The position numbers were made by a program, and so were the translations under genes. The notes under the pieces were generated by a model. It did no database searches. It was not told the DNA's origin and saw only the letters and a list, made by a program, of their open reading frames with translations. From assembly GCA_963575745.1 (NCBI GenBank), contig CAUYUJ010014597.1, forward strand, positions 262,957 through 326,956: DNA of 64,000 bases, in the 5' to 3' direction. How positions within the stretch are numbered: position 1 is the stretch's first letter; every line of letters begins with the position of its first letter. Shown here in pieces: positions 32,384 through 42,288 of the stretch. This DNA is from Prorocentrum cordatum. Taxonomy: Eukaryota > Sar > Dinophyceae > Prorocentrales > Prorocentraceae.

Positions 32384-34010
32384 CTGGGCCCCGCAAGCAG
32401 GCCTCGAAAGTGGCGACAGTTTCACAGATCGCAGCCCCCCAGGGATGGCGAGGTCTAATTTGAATCTGCGTGTGGCGCTGTGTGGGCCTCGGTGGCAGTT
32501 GCAGCCCCCCAGGGATGGCGAGGTCTAATTTGAATCTGCGTGTGTGTACCCACTGTGCTGGGCCCCGCAAGCAGGCCTCGAAAGTGGCGACAGTTTCACA
32601 GATCGCAGCCCCCCAGGGATGGCGAGGTCTAATTTGAGTCCGCCGTGGGTACCCACTGTGCTGGGCCCCCCAGCAGGTCTCGAAAGTGGCGACAGTTTCA
32701 CAGATCGCAGCCCCTAAGGGATGGCGAGGTCTAAGTTAAATCTGCGGTGGGTACCCACTGTGCTGGGCCCCGCAAGCAGGCCTCGAAAGTGGCGACAGTT
32801 TCACAGATCGCAGCCCCCCAGGGATGGCGAGGTCTAATTTGAATCTGCGGTGGGTACCCACTGTGCTGGGCCCCCCAGCAGGCCTCGAAAGTGGCGACAG
32901 TTTCACAGATCGCAGCCCCCCAGGGATGGCGAGGTCAAATTTGAGTCCGCCGTGGGTACCCACTGTGCTGGGCCCCCCAGCAGGCCTCGAAAGTGGCGAC
33001 AGTTTCACAGATCGCAGCCCCCCAGGGATGGCGAGGTCTAATTGGTCCCGCGTGGGTACCCACTGTGCTGGGCCCCCCAGCAGGCCTCGAAAGTGGCGGC
33101 AGTTTCACAGATCGCAGCCCCCCAGGGATGGCGAGGTCTAATTTGAATCTGCGGTGGGTACCCACTGTGCTGGGCCCCCAGCAGCCCTCGAAAGTGGCGA
33201 CAGTTTCACAGATCGCAGCCCCCCAGGGATGGCGAGGTCTAATTTGAGTCCGCGGTGTGTACCCACTGTGCTGGGCCCCCCAGCAGGCCTCGAAAGTGGC
33301 GACAGTTTCACAGATCGCAGCCCCCCAGGGATGGCGAGGTCCATTTGAGTCCGCCGTGTGTACCCACTGTGCTGGGCCCCCAGCAGGCCTCGAAAGTGGC
33401 GACAGTTTCACAGATCGCAGCCCCCCAGGGATGGCGAGGTCCATTTGATCCGCCGTGGGTACCCACTGTGCTGGGCCCCCCAGCAGGGCCCCCCAGGGAT
33501 GGCGAGGTCCCATTTGAGTCCGCCGTGGGTACCCACTGTGCTGGGCCCCCCAGCAGGCCTCGAAAGTGGCGACAGTTTCACAGATCGCAGCCCCCCAGGG
33601 ATGGCGAGGTCTAATTTGAGTCCGCGTGGGTACCCACTGTGCTGGGCCCCCCAGCAGGCCTCGAAAGTGGCGACAGTTTCACAGATCGCAGCCCCCCAGG
33701 GATGGCGAGGTCCCATTTGAGTCCGCCGTGGGTACCCACTGTGCTGGGCCCCCCAGCAGGCCTCGAAAGTGGCGACAGTTTCACAGATCGCAGCCCCCCA
33801 GGGATGGCGAGGTCCCATTTGAGTCCGCCGTGGGTACCCACTGTGCTGGGCCCCCCAGCAGGCCGCGAAAGTGGCGACAGTTTCACAGATCGCAGCCCCC
33901 CAGGGATGGCGAGGTCCCATTTGAGTCCGCGGTGTGTACCCACTATGCTGGGCCCCCCTCCAGGCCTCGAAAGTGGCGACAGTTTCACAGATCGCAGCCG
34001 CCCAGCTGGC
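32384..34010 (+). repeat. 102-bp satellite, array B part 3
   Basis: About 16 units, several with deletions (32470-32500, 33480-33500). Units after 32850 are the most alike, suggesting local homogenisation. Frames through it (up to 298 aa) are artefacts. Confidence 0.95.
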
Positions 34011-34129
34011 ACGCAGCGACGAGCGAGGCGAAAGGCAGGGGGGAAGAGAGGGACGGGAGGGGATGGGAAGGAGACGCGCGAGCAGTGCTCTATTCAAAAC
34101 GAGAACCCAACGCAGGAGGGTTGGGAAAA

Positions 34130-34345
34130 AAACTTCATCCCTAAAACTGTTGCAAACTTGTAGCACGAATGTGCGCGGCGCTAAGGCGAGAGCAACATCT
34201 GGGAAACCACCCGCCCTCCATCCGTGAGACCGTTGCACACTTTCACAGCGGATGCGCGCGGCGCTAGGGCGATAGCTACATTTTGAAAGCCAGCCGCCCT
34301 CCATCCTTGGAGCTGTCGCACTGTTTTAACACACGTGCGCGGCGC
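34130..34345 (-). repeat. 82-bp satellite units, left location
   Basis: Two and a half units of GCGCGGCGCTA.GGCGA.AG, CCGCCCTCCATCC, GTTGCA.ACTTT. The reverse complement matches the units at 52740-54180 (TTTCACGGATGGAGGGCGGG, TCTCGCCTTAGCGCCGCGCA, CATTCGT). Confidence 0.8.
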
Positions 34346-34483
34346 TGGCACGTCTGGGGGTGCGGGGGGGGGAGGAGTCATCTACAAGGAACAGAAATGA
34401 AGGAGGAGCAGGAGGAGGAGGGAGCAAGATGAGGAGGGTGGAAGAGGAGGGCGACACCCTCGCGCCTACGATGCATATGGGAA

Positions 34484-34720
34484 GTCTCCCCTGGTCCTCC
34501 GAGAGGTCTGTGTTTACGGATCTCCCGGAGGACCAGGGGAGTTCTCTGGGAGATCTCCCCTGGTCCTCCAGGAGGTCTCCGGGGAGGTCTGGGGAAGGAC
34601 GATCTTCCAGAGGCCTTCTGCTCTGGAGAGAAGGCCCCCAGGGACCTGGGAGACCTCCAAGAGGACCAGGGGAGACCCCTCAGAGACCTCCTTTCCAGAG
34701 GAGGAGACCTCTGGCATGCT
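34484..34720. repeat. Palindromic CTCCCCTGGTCCTCC / GGAGGACCAGGGGAG cluster
   Basis: CTCCCCTGGTCCTCC at 34486 and 34556, its inverse complement at 34528, and diverged forms up to 34700, so the cluster can form hairpins. No gene. Confidence 0.7.
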
Positions 34721-35837
34721 ACCAGAAGTGCCGAGAAGCACGATCCTCCGGAGTGGTGCGCCGAATTTGGCCACGTGGTGCTATGCAAGTTCACTCAGTG
34801 GGACCGCAGTTGGAGCTCCCTGAGGAGCACGATTCTTGTGGTGTGTGTGTGTGTGCCGAGTCTGGAGGTGTGACTGTATTCACATTCCCCCAGGGTGCAC
34901 TAATTGAAGCTCCACCAATTCTGTCCCGATCCTCGCGGGTAGTGTACCGATCTGGGTCAGATGGCATGGTGCGAGTCCCTGATCGGGGCCGAAGTTGGAG
35001 CTCCTCGTGGGACGCGACCCACGTAAGGGGCGTGCTCCCATCGGCGGGGTGACGTTATGCGAGTGCCCCCACTTGGGCTGCGGTTGCTTCAGCTCAACAT
35101 TACAGCACATCGTAACCAAATATGACACAAGCAACGAAAACCATTGAGTGCCGACACTCGAGCTGGAATCCGGCGTCGCCGGCGTCGAGCTGGAAATCGG
35201 CGTCAACTGATCCCCAAATGACCCCGAGCTTTGCGCACGTAATAGCACATGATGGCAGAAGCATAGTGCGCGCACACCATGTGGAGATTGCAATGAAAGC
35301 TGCTGACACTACCACACCACGTACAATGGAAATGTAGCCAGGCAACAAGTGTACAACCAGACAACAAGTTTAGCCCAAACCGAAGGAAACCGTTGGGGAG
35401 CAACTAGCGCTCGAGCAAGAAGCTGGCATAGCTGGCGTCGGCGTAACACAACTCACAGTACATGTCATTTGCGGCTGCCTGTGATGATTACTCTGATGTG
35501 TGGTTCGTCATCCTTGCGGCGCCTCAGACCCTCTAAGCCCCAGAGCCGCGGACTTGTAAGGAGGCCATTCCCCCACCCGACATTAGTGGAGTTTGTGCCG
35601 CCCGAAGACAAACATAGACCCCGAGAGCTCCGTTTCAGCATCACATGGCGCCCGATGGCTCCTCCCGAGGCAGCCCTCAGAAGAGACGAAACTTGACAAG
35701 AGCTGCAGGAGCCGTCAGCATCGCAACAAGAAATCGGCCCTGCCTCGGGGACCCATCCCTTGAAATCCGTCGGGTCCCCGACCCCAGACGGCGAGGATTG
35801 CGAGTAGGAAGCAACGGCATAAACATACACGTTCAAA
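34721..35837. other. Stretch without a gene
   Basis: Only short features: GTGTGTGTGTGTG at 34838-34854 and CGGCGTCGCCGGCGTCGAG at about 35172. No coding motif recognised. Confidence 0.35.
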
Positions 35838-35962
35838 GATCCGCGCAGATTTCTTGGATCCGCGCTGGGCTCCCATCCATGGCGCGCGGAGCGCGCCAGG
35901 GCAGCCTGGCGCCAATCCAAGAAACCTGGCGGAACTCCGAAAGAAGCTTACGCTGAAGGCAT
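35838..35962. mobile_element. Foldback element of the GCGCGCGGAGCGCGC family
   Basis: Arms AGATCCGCGCAGATTTCTTG / CAAGAAACCTGGCGGAACTC; centre TGGCGCGCGGAGCGCGCCAG. Same build as 60412-60556 but more diverged. Confidence 0.65.
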
Positions 35963-36187
35963 TGCAGAAGGAACCCTTAGACAAACAATCCAGGCTCTGG
36001 AAGCCGGTGGGATTCTAACCGTGGAAAGACCATGTATACCGCCGCCGCCGCCCCCATCAGATACGGAATCCTTCAGGGTCTAGAACCTCCTGGGCATATT
36101 CCTTAACGAACGCCCCCACCGCATGTTTATGCAGTGGTGTGTCTTCTACGGGCTCCTGCAGGAGGAGGGGGGGGAGGGTAACTGAAG

Positions 36188-36310
36188 CGGCCCTGGGACA
36201 CACAAATAAACAGACACAAATAACAGGATTCCCCGCATGTTCCTATATTTTGTGGATTTGGGTCTTCCCCCCACTTCCCATATTTTCCAATACTTTCTGG
36301 GGAATTTGTG
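36188..36310 (+). repeat. Dispersed repeat family K, copy 2
   Basis: GGGACACACAAATAAACAGA, TTTGTGGATTTGGGTCTTCC, CCCCACTTCCCATATTTTCC. See 24712-24850. Confidence 0.75.
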
Positions 36311-36369
36311 TTGGCTTCCCTCCTGCATAGTGGCTGGTGACTGGCCTGCCTCCGTGAAGGCAGGCCCGA

Positions 36370-36540
36370 AGAGAGGGGAGCGGGAGGTAGGGAGGGGGGC
36401 GCCCGGCGGGGAGGGAAAGAGGGAGAGAGGGGGAGAGGGAGGGGGGGAAGGAGGGAGAGGGAGAGGGAGAGGGAGGTGGAGGGAGGGAGGGAGGGAGGGA
36501 GGGGAGGGGAGCGGGAGGGAGGGAGGATGAGGGAGGCGGG
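36370..36540. repeat. (GGGA)n purine tract
   Basis: GGGAGGGAGGGAGGG and GAGGGAGAGGGAGAG runs, purine-only over about 150 bp; G-quadruplex-prone. Confidence 0.85.
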
Positions 36541-36761
36541 GGAGCCGGTCCAACGCATCCGCGCGGAGCTCCGAACATTTGCGCGTGAGACGGCTGTTCT
36601 TCTTCGACTCGCGGCGCTACCCTGTCCAGACTCGGCGGGACGGCCCAAGCCGCAAGTCCCCACCCCAGCCGCACCAGCTGCGGCACCGTGAAGATGTCCT
36701 GATACCCCTGGTTGCACACCTGCCGAAGGGGCATGGGGCGGGTTGGCGCGCAAGGGACTCG

Positions 36762-36893
36762 CCATCGCTCGGACGTCCATTCCCGCGCATTTCTCGGCAT
36801 CGCGCGTGTATGTTTCGCAAGATGGATGGCCCACAATGCTCATCGATGGTCCTCACCGAAGGAAAAATGCACACGTCAGAGCGATGCCAAGGA
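36762..36893 (+). mobile_element. MITE family C, copy 2
   Basis: CATCGCTCGGACGTCCATTC at the left; AAAATGCACACGTCAGAGCG, ATG at the right. About 130 bp. Confidence 0.7.
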
Positions 36894-37299
36894 GAAGGCT
36901 TAGAAAGATTCTCAGAAGGTTATGAGAAGGCCCGCTCCCTCTGCCTTCCTCCTTGAAGCACCGCCGAGTTGATGAGAGGGAAACCAACACCAGACCAGGG
37001 AGGAAGGGGCGACCCGATGTAGGATGCCAGTCAAACAAGATATGGGGGAGCACTTAGGAATCTGATGTCAAGCCACGACCATTCGGAACGCCGAATCAGG
37101 AACGACGCCGCTTCCGACACCAAAAGCAGTTGGGTGCACGAGAGGAACAGCCATTGAGGGGCCCAAGGGACAGCAGGCCCCTTTCGAGTCCGAACTGCTC
37201 CTTGCCTCAGCGTCTTGACTGCAATGCTCTACCGCTGGGAAGCAAGTTTGGTGAGGGCGATCTGAGAATCTCAACCCCTGGTGCGATGTGCTGATGTTG

Positions 37300-37620
37300 G
37301 ATCGGCGTTACCCCAACATACTTATACTAAATGTGCGGCGCCCCCCAGGGGCGACGCGCGCACCGAGAAATCTTATAGTATATGCGTCGTGGCGGGCGCT
37401 TTCTGGCCACACCGCTCGGGAAACGATATACTACAAGATGGGTATACTAGATGTTCAGATCGGACGCGCGCCTCCAAGGAGAACATATAGTATTAGTCTG
37501 TCCCGGTGCGTCCCATCGAAGGAGCACGTCAAAAACGAACGCACAGTACACACATCTCATGGTATATCGGTTCCCGAGCGGCATGGCCAAAACGCACCCT
37601 TCACGGCGCTTCTAATGCCT
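37300..37620. repeat. Tandem/inverted TATACTA-type repeats
   Basis: ATACTAAATGTGCGGCGCCC (37326) and ATACTAGATGTTCAGATCGG (37446) start related units about 120 bp apart. GTATATCGGTTCCCGAGCGG at 37562 is the inverse of CCGCTCGGGAAACGATATAC near 37412. 36894-37300 holds nothing I can name. Confidence 0.5.
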
Positions 37621-37694
37621 GCATCATCGCCCAGGGCGCTGCTGCGTGACGGCCCCCCTTGGCATCTCTCAACCGCCATCATAAGCACGCTAGC

Positions 37695-37815
37695 CTTGGT
37701 TTAGGCTTTCCCTCGAGGGATAATTCCACGACCGACCTGGAGGGGTGCTCCCTCGACGGTTTAGGTGTTCCCTCGAGGGTTTAGTTTTTCCCCTCGAGGG
37801 TATAGGTTTTCCCGA
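37695..37815. repeat. CCCTCGAGGG palindrome cluster
   Basis: Exact CCCTCGAGGG at 37710, 37770 and 37791, and near matches at 37750 and 37811, separated by TTTAGG/TATAGG and T-runs; loose tandem units of 20-30 bp. Confidence 0.75.
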
Positions 37816-38117
37816 GGGGAACTCCCTCATTTTCGGTCTGGCTCTGGTTACGTCTTCCTAGGAGGTGGAGCGCCCAAGTCCCAGCATGCTCCTCGGAGGA
37901 CCCCGGCGGAGTCGGCGAGTGCGGGGCACTCCCTCGCAGCTGCGACGACACCCGTCGGAGGGCCTCAAACCTTCGATACGGCCAGGCAGAACGCTATCCA
38001 GATGTGCACGGCAGGGCCGAGGAACCATGCATGCGAGCAGAGCCATGGCCGTCCCACAAGAGATCCAGACCGACAGCGTGGCATGATCTGTGTCGACTGA
38101 AAGACATGCGGGGGTGC

Positions 38118-38248
38118 CTCACCATCGCTCGGACGTGCATTCCCCGTGCATGTGTGGGTTTCGTGCGTTTACTTCTTCGCAAGATCAGCCAGGATGCTCC
38201 TCGATTGTCCTCGCCAGGGCAAAATGCAGCGTCTGAGCGATGCCAAGG
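38118..38248 (+). mobile_element. MITE family C, copy 3
   Basis: CACCATCGCTCGGACGTGCA at the left; TGCAGCGTCTGAGCGATGCC at the right. Inverse complementarity is about 17 of 20 bases. Confidence 0.75.
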
Positions 38249-38402
38249 TGCTTTACAGCCTGTCGTCCGTTCCCCCCGAAAAACCTGTCCCTGCTGGTCG
38301 TTCCCGAGCCCTCGTCCGACTGCAGCTTGGATCAGAAAAAGATGCCATGCTGGCAGGACGCCGCCTGACAGCGCAGGGCCAAGAGCCAAATTCATACGCT
38401 TG

Positions 38403-38530
38403 AAGGGGCCCAGGGACACACATGAATAGACACAAATCCCAGGATTCCAAACATTGTTGCATATCTTCTGGATTTTTGTCTTTCCCTCCACTTCCCATGT
38501 GTTCCTACGGCGTCGTTGGAATCGACGATA
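38403..38530 (+). repeat. Dispersed repeat family K, copy 3
   Basis: GGGGCCCAGGGACACACATG, ATCTTCTGGATTTTTGTCTT, CCACTTCCCATGTGTTCC. Confidence 0.75.
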
Positions 38531-38707
38531 TTTGTGGCTGAATCTATTCATCCTTCCTGAACCCTTTGGGCGGTGCCAACCCACCGCACTGACGGCAGTT
38601 CTGTTCTGCCAGGGCAACTGACCAGGCCCAAAAAACATCCTGTTAGGGGTCCAGCACTTTGAGAGAAACCGTAAAGCCTTGAGAGCGCCCCCCGAGACTC
38701 TCATAAT

Positions 38708-38876
38708 TGGCGGCGCACACAAGGGGGTGGAGGGATGGGGGAGGGCTTCTTAGAATGAGGCTGGTTCTTAGAAGGCGCCGGCTCTACATCTACAGATAAG
38801 GCCCGCGCCTTCTAAGAATCAGGGGTGCTTCCAAGAAGCCCTCCCCCATCCCCCCTCCCCCCTCTGCGCGTGGCCG
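38708..38876 (+). mobile_element. MITE family G, copy 2
   Basis: Left end GGCGCACACAAGGGGGTGGA followed by GGGGAGGGCTTCTTAGAA; right end TTCCAAGAAGCCCTCCCCC then CTCTGCGCGTGGCC. TIR about 45 bp, G-rich. Confidence 0.75.
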
Positions 38877-39051
38877 AAAGAAACACCCTCCATTGAATGC
38901 ACCCGACCTTTATGGATGGCGGCACCTTGTAGGACAACCATGGTGCTGCTCAGGGAAACACCACTGGTCGGCCGCACGTCGGGCCGCAGAGGAATGCCCC
39001 GCGCCACGGCGACGGCGGCCTGATGCTTCCGGTGAGGCGCATGTGCTAATC

Positions 39052-39212
39052 TTAGGTCGGGCGTGCCCCCCTACAGGCGGATTTTGGACGAAGAATGTAA
39101 AATCGTCAAAAAATGCGCAGGACATGCACCAAAATACTAACAAAATTCGTCCCCCGACTATTTTTCAACTATTTTTGAATTCTCCTCCTGTAGAGGGACG
39201 GGCCCGACTTAA
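39052..39212 (+). mobile_element. MITE family L, copy 2, with 8-bp target duplication
   Basis: TIRs TTAGGTCGGGCGTGCCCCCC and GAGGGACGGGCCCGACTTAA. The element is flanked by the exact octamer TGCTAATC on both sides (39044-39051 and 39213-39220). An 8-bp duplication is typical of hAT-like transposons among others. AT-rich 161-bp body without coding capacity. Confidence 0.85.
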
Positions 39213-39220
39213 TGCTAATC

Positions 39221-40510
39221 GCGGCCCCAGCCCTTGCCGAGGCCCCTGGAGCCCAGGGAGGGGCAGGATGTGTGGGGCTGGATGTGTGCGCCACGCCTTC
39301 TGATCGGCCAAGGAGCTCGATGCGCAGGCGCCACAGCTGCCCATCCTGCGGAACGCTGGGCCGGCTGCACACCGAGCTCCTTCGCCAAAATCTCCATGGG
39401 TCTCCTCGCCGACCAGACGACGTGGCGTCCGAAGACCCCCCCCGGAGGCCACGCCGAGGCCTGGGCGCTCCGCCCCTGTTGAGGGTGGGCTCATGATACC
39501 CCTCCCCCACTGGGGCCACAGAAGCTGAAAGTGGCTGGGCCCTTGCTTCCCAAGCCGAGGTTGAGGTCAGCTGTAGGCGCCCAAGGGGCCCCTGGAACGA
39601 GCCCTGACCCGGGCCTGTGCCCGTCCCTCCCGGGGTCGGCCGGGGCCTTGTCGTGCAGCCGGGCGCGCTGCTCAGCAGCTCGCGAGCCCGGGTCAGCGGA
39701 GGGCGGAGCAGCGGAATCGGCCCCACGTGGCTCCCAAACTGGGATCCGCCAGAGGGGGCTGGCTGACCCCCGTTCGCGCCAACCCCCGTCACGAGGGCCC
39801 GGAGAGTACACATCGATCACGCAGCGTCGTCTCTACCAGGGGGTCGTTGTGACCGAGACTGTGTCCGAAAATCTGCCCGAGTGTGGCCGAGAACTGCGCC
39901 CGAAGTGTCTCGAGTGCGCCCGAGCGTGACCGAAATCGTTTGCCTCGAGACCCATCGGATGCTCGATGTCGGCAACGCTTTCGGCCGCACTGCGTTTTCG
40001 GTCGCAGCTTCGGGCAACTTCTTGGGTCGCATACCTTTTCGGCTGATAGGGGCCGGGCGCCACACGATGTCGAGACCCTCCGAAGCCCCTCCAGAGGCCA
40101 CGCCGAGAGGCCCGGGCATGCCGCCCCCTGGGCCTGCCTTACGCCCGCCTCCCCCCCCCCCGGCACTTCCGCTGCGGGGTGCGGCCACCTCCGAGGGGTC
40201 CTTGCGCAGCCAGAGCCCCTTCCTCCCGGCGGCGCCCTTGATGCCAACGCGGTCCAGGCCTCGGAATGTCGATGGCGGGCGCTGCAGCAACTCGTGGGAG
40301 CCTGCCATACCATCTTGCTGGCTCTTGCCACTCGACGCTGATCAACGTGAATCGATGCTGAATCGGCGCTGATCGACGCTGAAGTCGGCGCTACTCGAAA
40401 CTGGCCGACGCTACATCAGCCCTTCTCGTCGATCAATGGACACTAGCGAACGCTCATGCTTTCTGAAGTCGGGATGACGAAGACATACAAGGGTCCCGTA
40501 ATTTTGGACG
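39221..40510. other. Stretch without a gene
   Basis: GC-rich, with open frames to 214 codons but no recognisable protein. 40335-40420 holds a small GATCGACGCTGAA-type minisatellite. Confidence 0.4.
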
Positions 40511-40512
40511 CC

Positions 40513-40715
40513 CGCAATGGGCACGGAAAGAATGTGCACAATGTCCAACAACAAATGTTGTCCCAAACCAACAGCGGCCGCTGTTGGGCAGGCGGCCTCC
40601 TGTCTCAAACGGACACAGGCCGCGGCGGCGCGGACAGCGAGTCCTGCTCACAATGAACAGGAACTGTTGTTGGGCATTGTGCCCATTCTTTCCGTACCCA
40701 TTTCGTTCGTGCAGA
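40513..40715. mobile_element. Foldback/MITE with 45-bp arms
   Basis: Left arm GCAATGGGCACGGAAAGAAT, GTGCACAATGTCCAACAACA; right arm TGTTGTTGGGCATTGTGCCC, ATTCTTTCCGTACCCAT is its near-exact inverse complement. The centre carries CAGCGGCCGCTGTTGG. About 200 bp. Confidence 0.8.
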
Positions 40716-40819
40716 TCGGGGGCGCGCAAACATGGATTAGCGATCCGTGTTTGCGGGTCGAGGGGCCGTGTTCAGGTACGCAGCTGGGCGCGTACGTCCT
40801 CTGCGGGCTCCCCGGATGC
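40716..40819 (+). repeat. Dispersed 105-bp repeat, copy 2, between 35-bp direct repeats
   Basis: Homologous to 25179-25287. The flanks 40681-40715 and 40820-40854 (GCCCATTCTTTCCGTACCCA...TCGTTCGTGCAGA) are identical but for one base, so the repeat is inserted in, or duplicated with, the end of the neighbouring foldback. Confidence 0.8.
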
Positions 40820-41014
40820 GCCCATTCTTTCCGTACCCATGTCGTTCGTGCAGAATGATTTGCTATCAAAGGGCGGGGGTGAAGGCAACACCGTCGAGAT
40901 GCCCGGCACAAAGCCCAGCTGCCCCGCGCTGCGGCGTGGCCGTGGGGGCCCGCGCGCGCGCCATGGGGGGAGCTGTCGGCAGCTGTTTTCTGTCCTCCAC
41001 GGGGACCCCCAGGG

Positions 41015-41070
41015 GGAGGAGGAGGAGGAGGAGGAGGAGGAGGAGGAGAGGAGGAGGAGGAGGAGGATCG
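41015..41070 (-). repeat. (GGA)n tract at the 3' side of LINE 2
   Basis: GGAGGAGGAGG run ending in GATCGATCGATCG; reads (TCC)n on the LINE 2 sense strand. Confidence 0.85.
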
Positions 41071-41595
41071 ATCGATCGAGCTCTCGGGCCGGTTCGGTGC
41101 TGCACTATCGCTACGCGCTGAGCTGCTTACTAAAATTGTGTGGCCTAGCTGAGGTCACTTTGCTGAAAGGGGGTCGCGGGCGCCACTTAGACGCTCGGGC
41201 CCTACCTGCACCGACCTTCCCCCGCGCAGGGGTCTGCGGGCAGGGTAGCACCCGCTTTTACGAGTGCCCTCTCGCTGTCTCCTCTACTCCCCTGCCTCGT
41301 CTGCCTCGCCCCTTTCCCCTTCCCTTTCGCTTCGGTTCGGGCGGGGGTGGGGGAGGTCGGCGCACGACAAAATAGTTGGGAAAACTCGGGCCTCGGAGTT
41401 GGAGAAGGTCGGGAGTCCCAGTCGGAGGCGGAGGAGGGGGGAGGCGGCCTTCCCTGACCAGCTCGTGAAATCGTGCGCTGGTGAGAAAAGTTCGCGGGAT
41501 GGCCTGAGGGGCCGCGCTCGCTGGGACAGAACAGAGCCGCACCGTCCGCTCAGTCACTTCACTATGCGCCGCTCCTCTCTCCGTATCGTTCTGGC

Positions 41596-42288
41596 TCAGC
41601 TGTTGACGAGACGTCCCAGTTCTCGCTCCAGTGCTCCACGTGGCGCCGCCCCGATCTTGCGGCTCGCTCCCTCCTTGCGGAGGGCGCGCGTGAGGATCGT
41701 CTCCAGCTGCGTGTCCGTTGCCTTCACCTGGAACTGGAACCTGCACTTCTCCGTGGCGCCCCCCTCCTTGCCCTTGTTCCTGCGAACGCGGAAGATCGGG
41801 ATGCCGTCTGCTACCTTCTCCGCGCTGCCACTCAATATGACGTCCTTGTAGTACTTCTCGAGGTAGTCTCTCTCCGCTCCTGCGTCGTACGCGCGCCCCA
41901 TGTAGTCCACCACTTCGGTCCACGCGCGGATGTGGGGGCTGCCGAGCGAGGCCGTGTCCACTTGTTCTCCATCTGCGGCTCTGCGTCGCAAGTCCTGCGC
42001 GTCGTCGTTGCACGTCTGGCCCGCCTGTACCGCCTGCGCGATGCCGCTCTGCGCGCTGATCTCCCGCGCCTGGATGACGGCCGACGCCAGCTCGGCCTGC
42101 TCGCGCGCCAGCGTGAGGGTGAGGCGCGCTGTGAGGTCCACTATGTGCGGGTTGGCCACCGCTGTTCCTCCCCCCACTGGTGCTCCTCCTGAGGCAGCTT
42201 GTCGTGGTTGTCGACTGCGGTCTGGTCGCTGAGGTCCTCCTGCCGCCGCCGCTGGCGCCCAGGCTGGGCGCTGGTCGAAGAGCGCCAT
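41596..42288 (-). CDS. LINE 2 C-terminal tail
   Basis: 230-codon frame with normal composition: LTARLTLTLAREQAELASAV, a helix that may be coiled coil, then IRAWTEVVDYMGRAYDAGAE, YKDVILSGSAEKVADG and KCRFQFQVKATDTQLETILT. Stop at 41596-41598. No domain known to me; it follows the zinc fingers after a frame change and is the probable C-terminus of ORF2. Confidence 0.55.
   Translation of the reverse strand: MALFDQRPAWAPAAAAGGPQRPDRSRQPRQAASGGAPVGGGTAVANPHIVDLTARLTLTLAREQAELASAVIQAREISAQSGIAQAVQAGQTCNDDAQDLRRRAADGEQVDTASLGSPHIRAWTEVVDYMGRAYDAGAERDYLEKYYKDVILSGSAEKVADGIPIFRVRRNKGKEGGATEKCRFQFQVKATDTQLETILTRALRKEGASRKIGAAPRGALERELGRLVNS

Noticed and set aside
28620-34010. Regular repeats that might suggest a CRISPR array
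   Set aside because: Units are contiguous 102-bp satellites without unique spacers, and the setting is eukaryotic.
37695-37815. TTTAGG phrases as telomere repeats
   Set aside because: Only scattered TTTAGG between palindromes, no tandem TTTAGGG.
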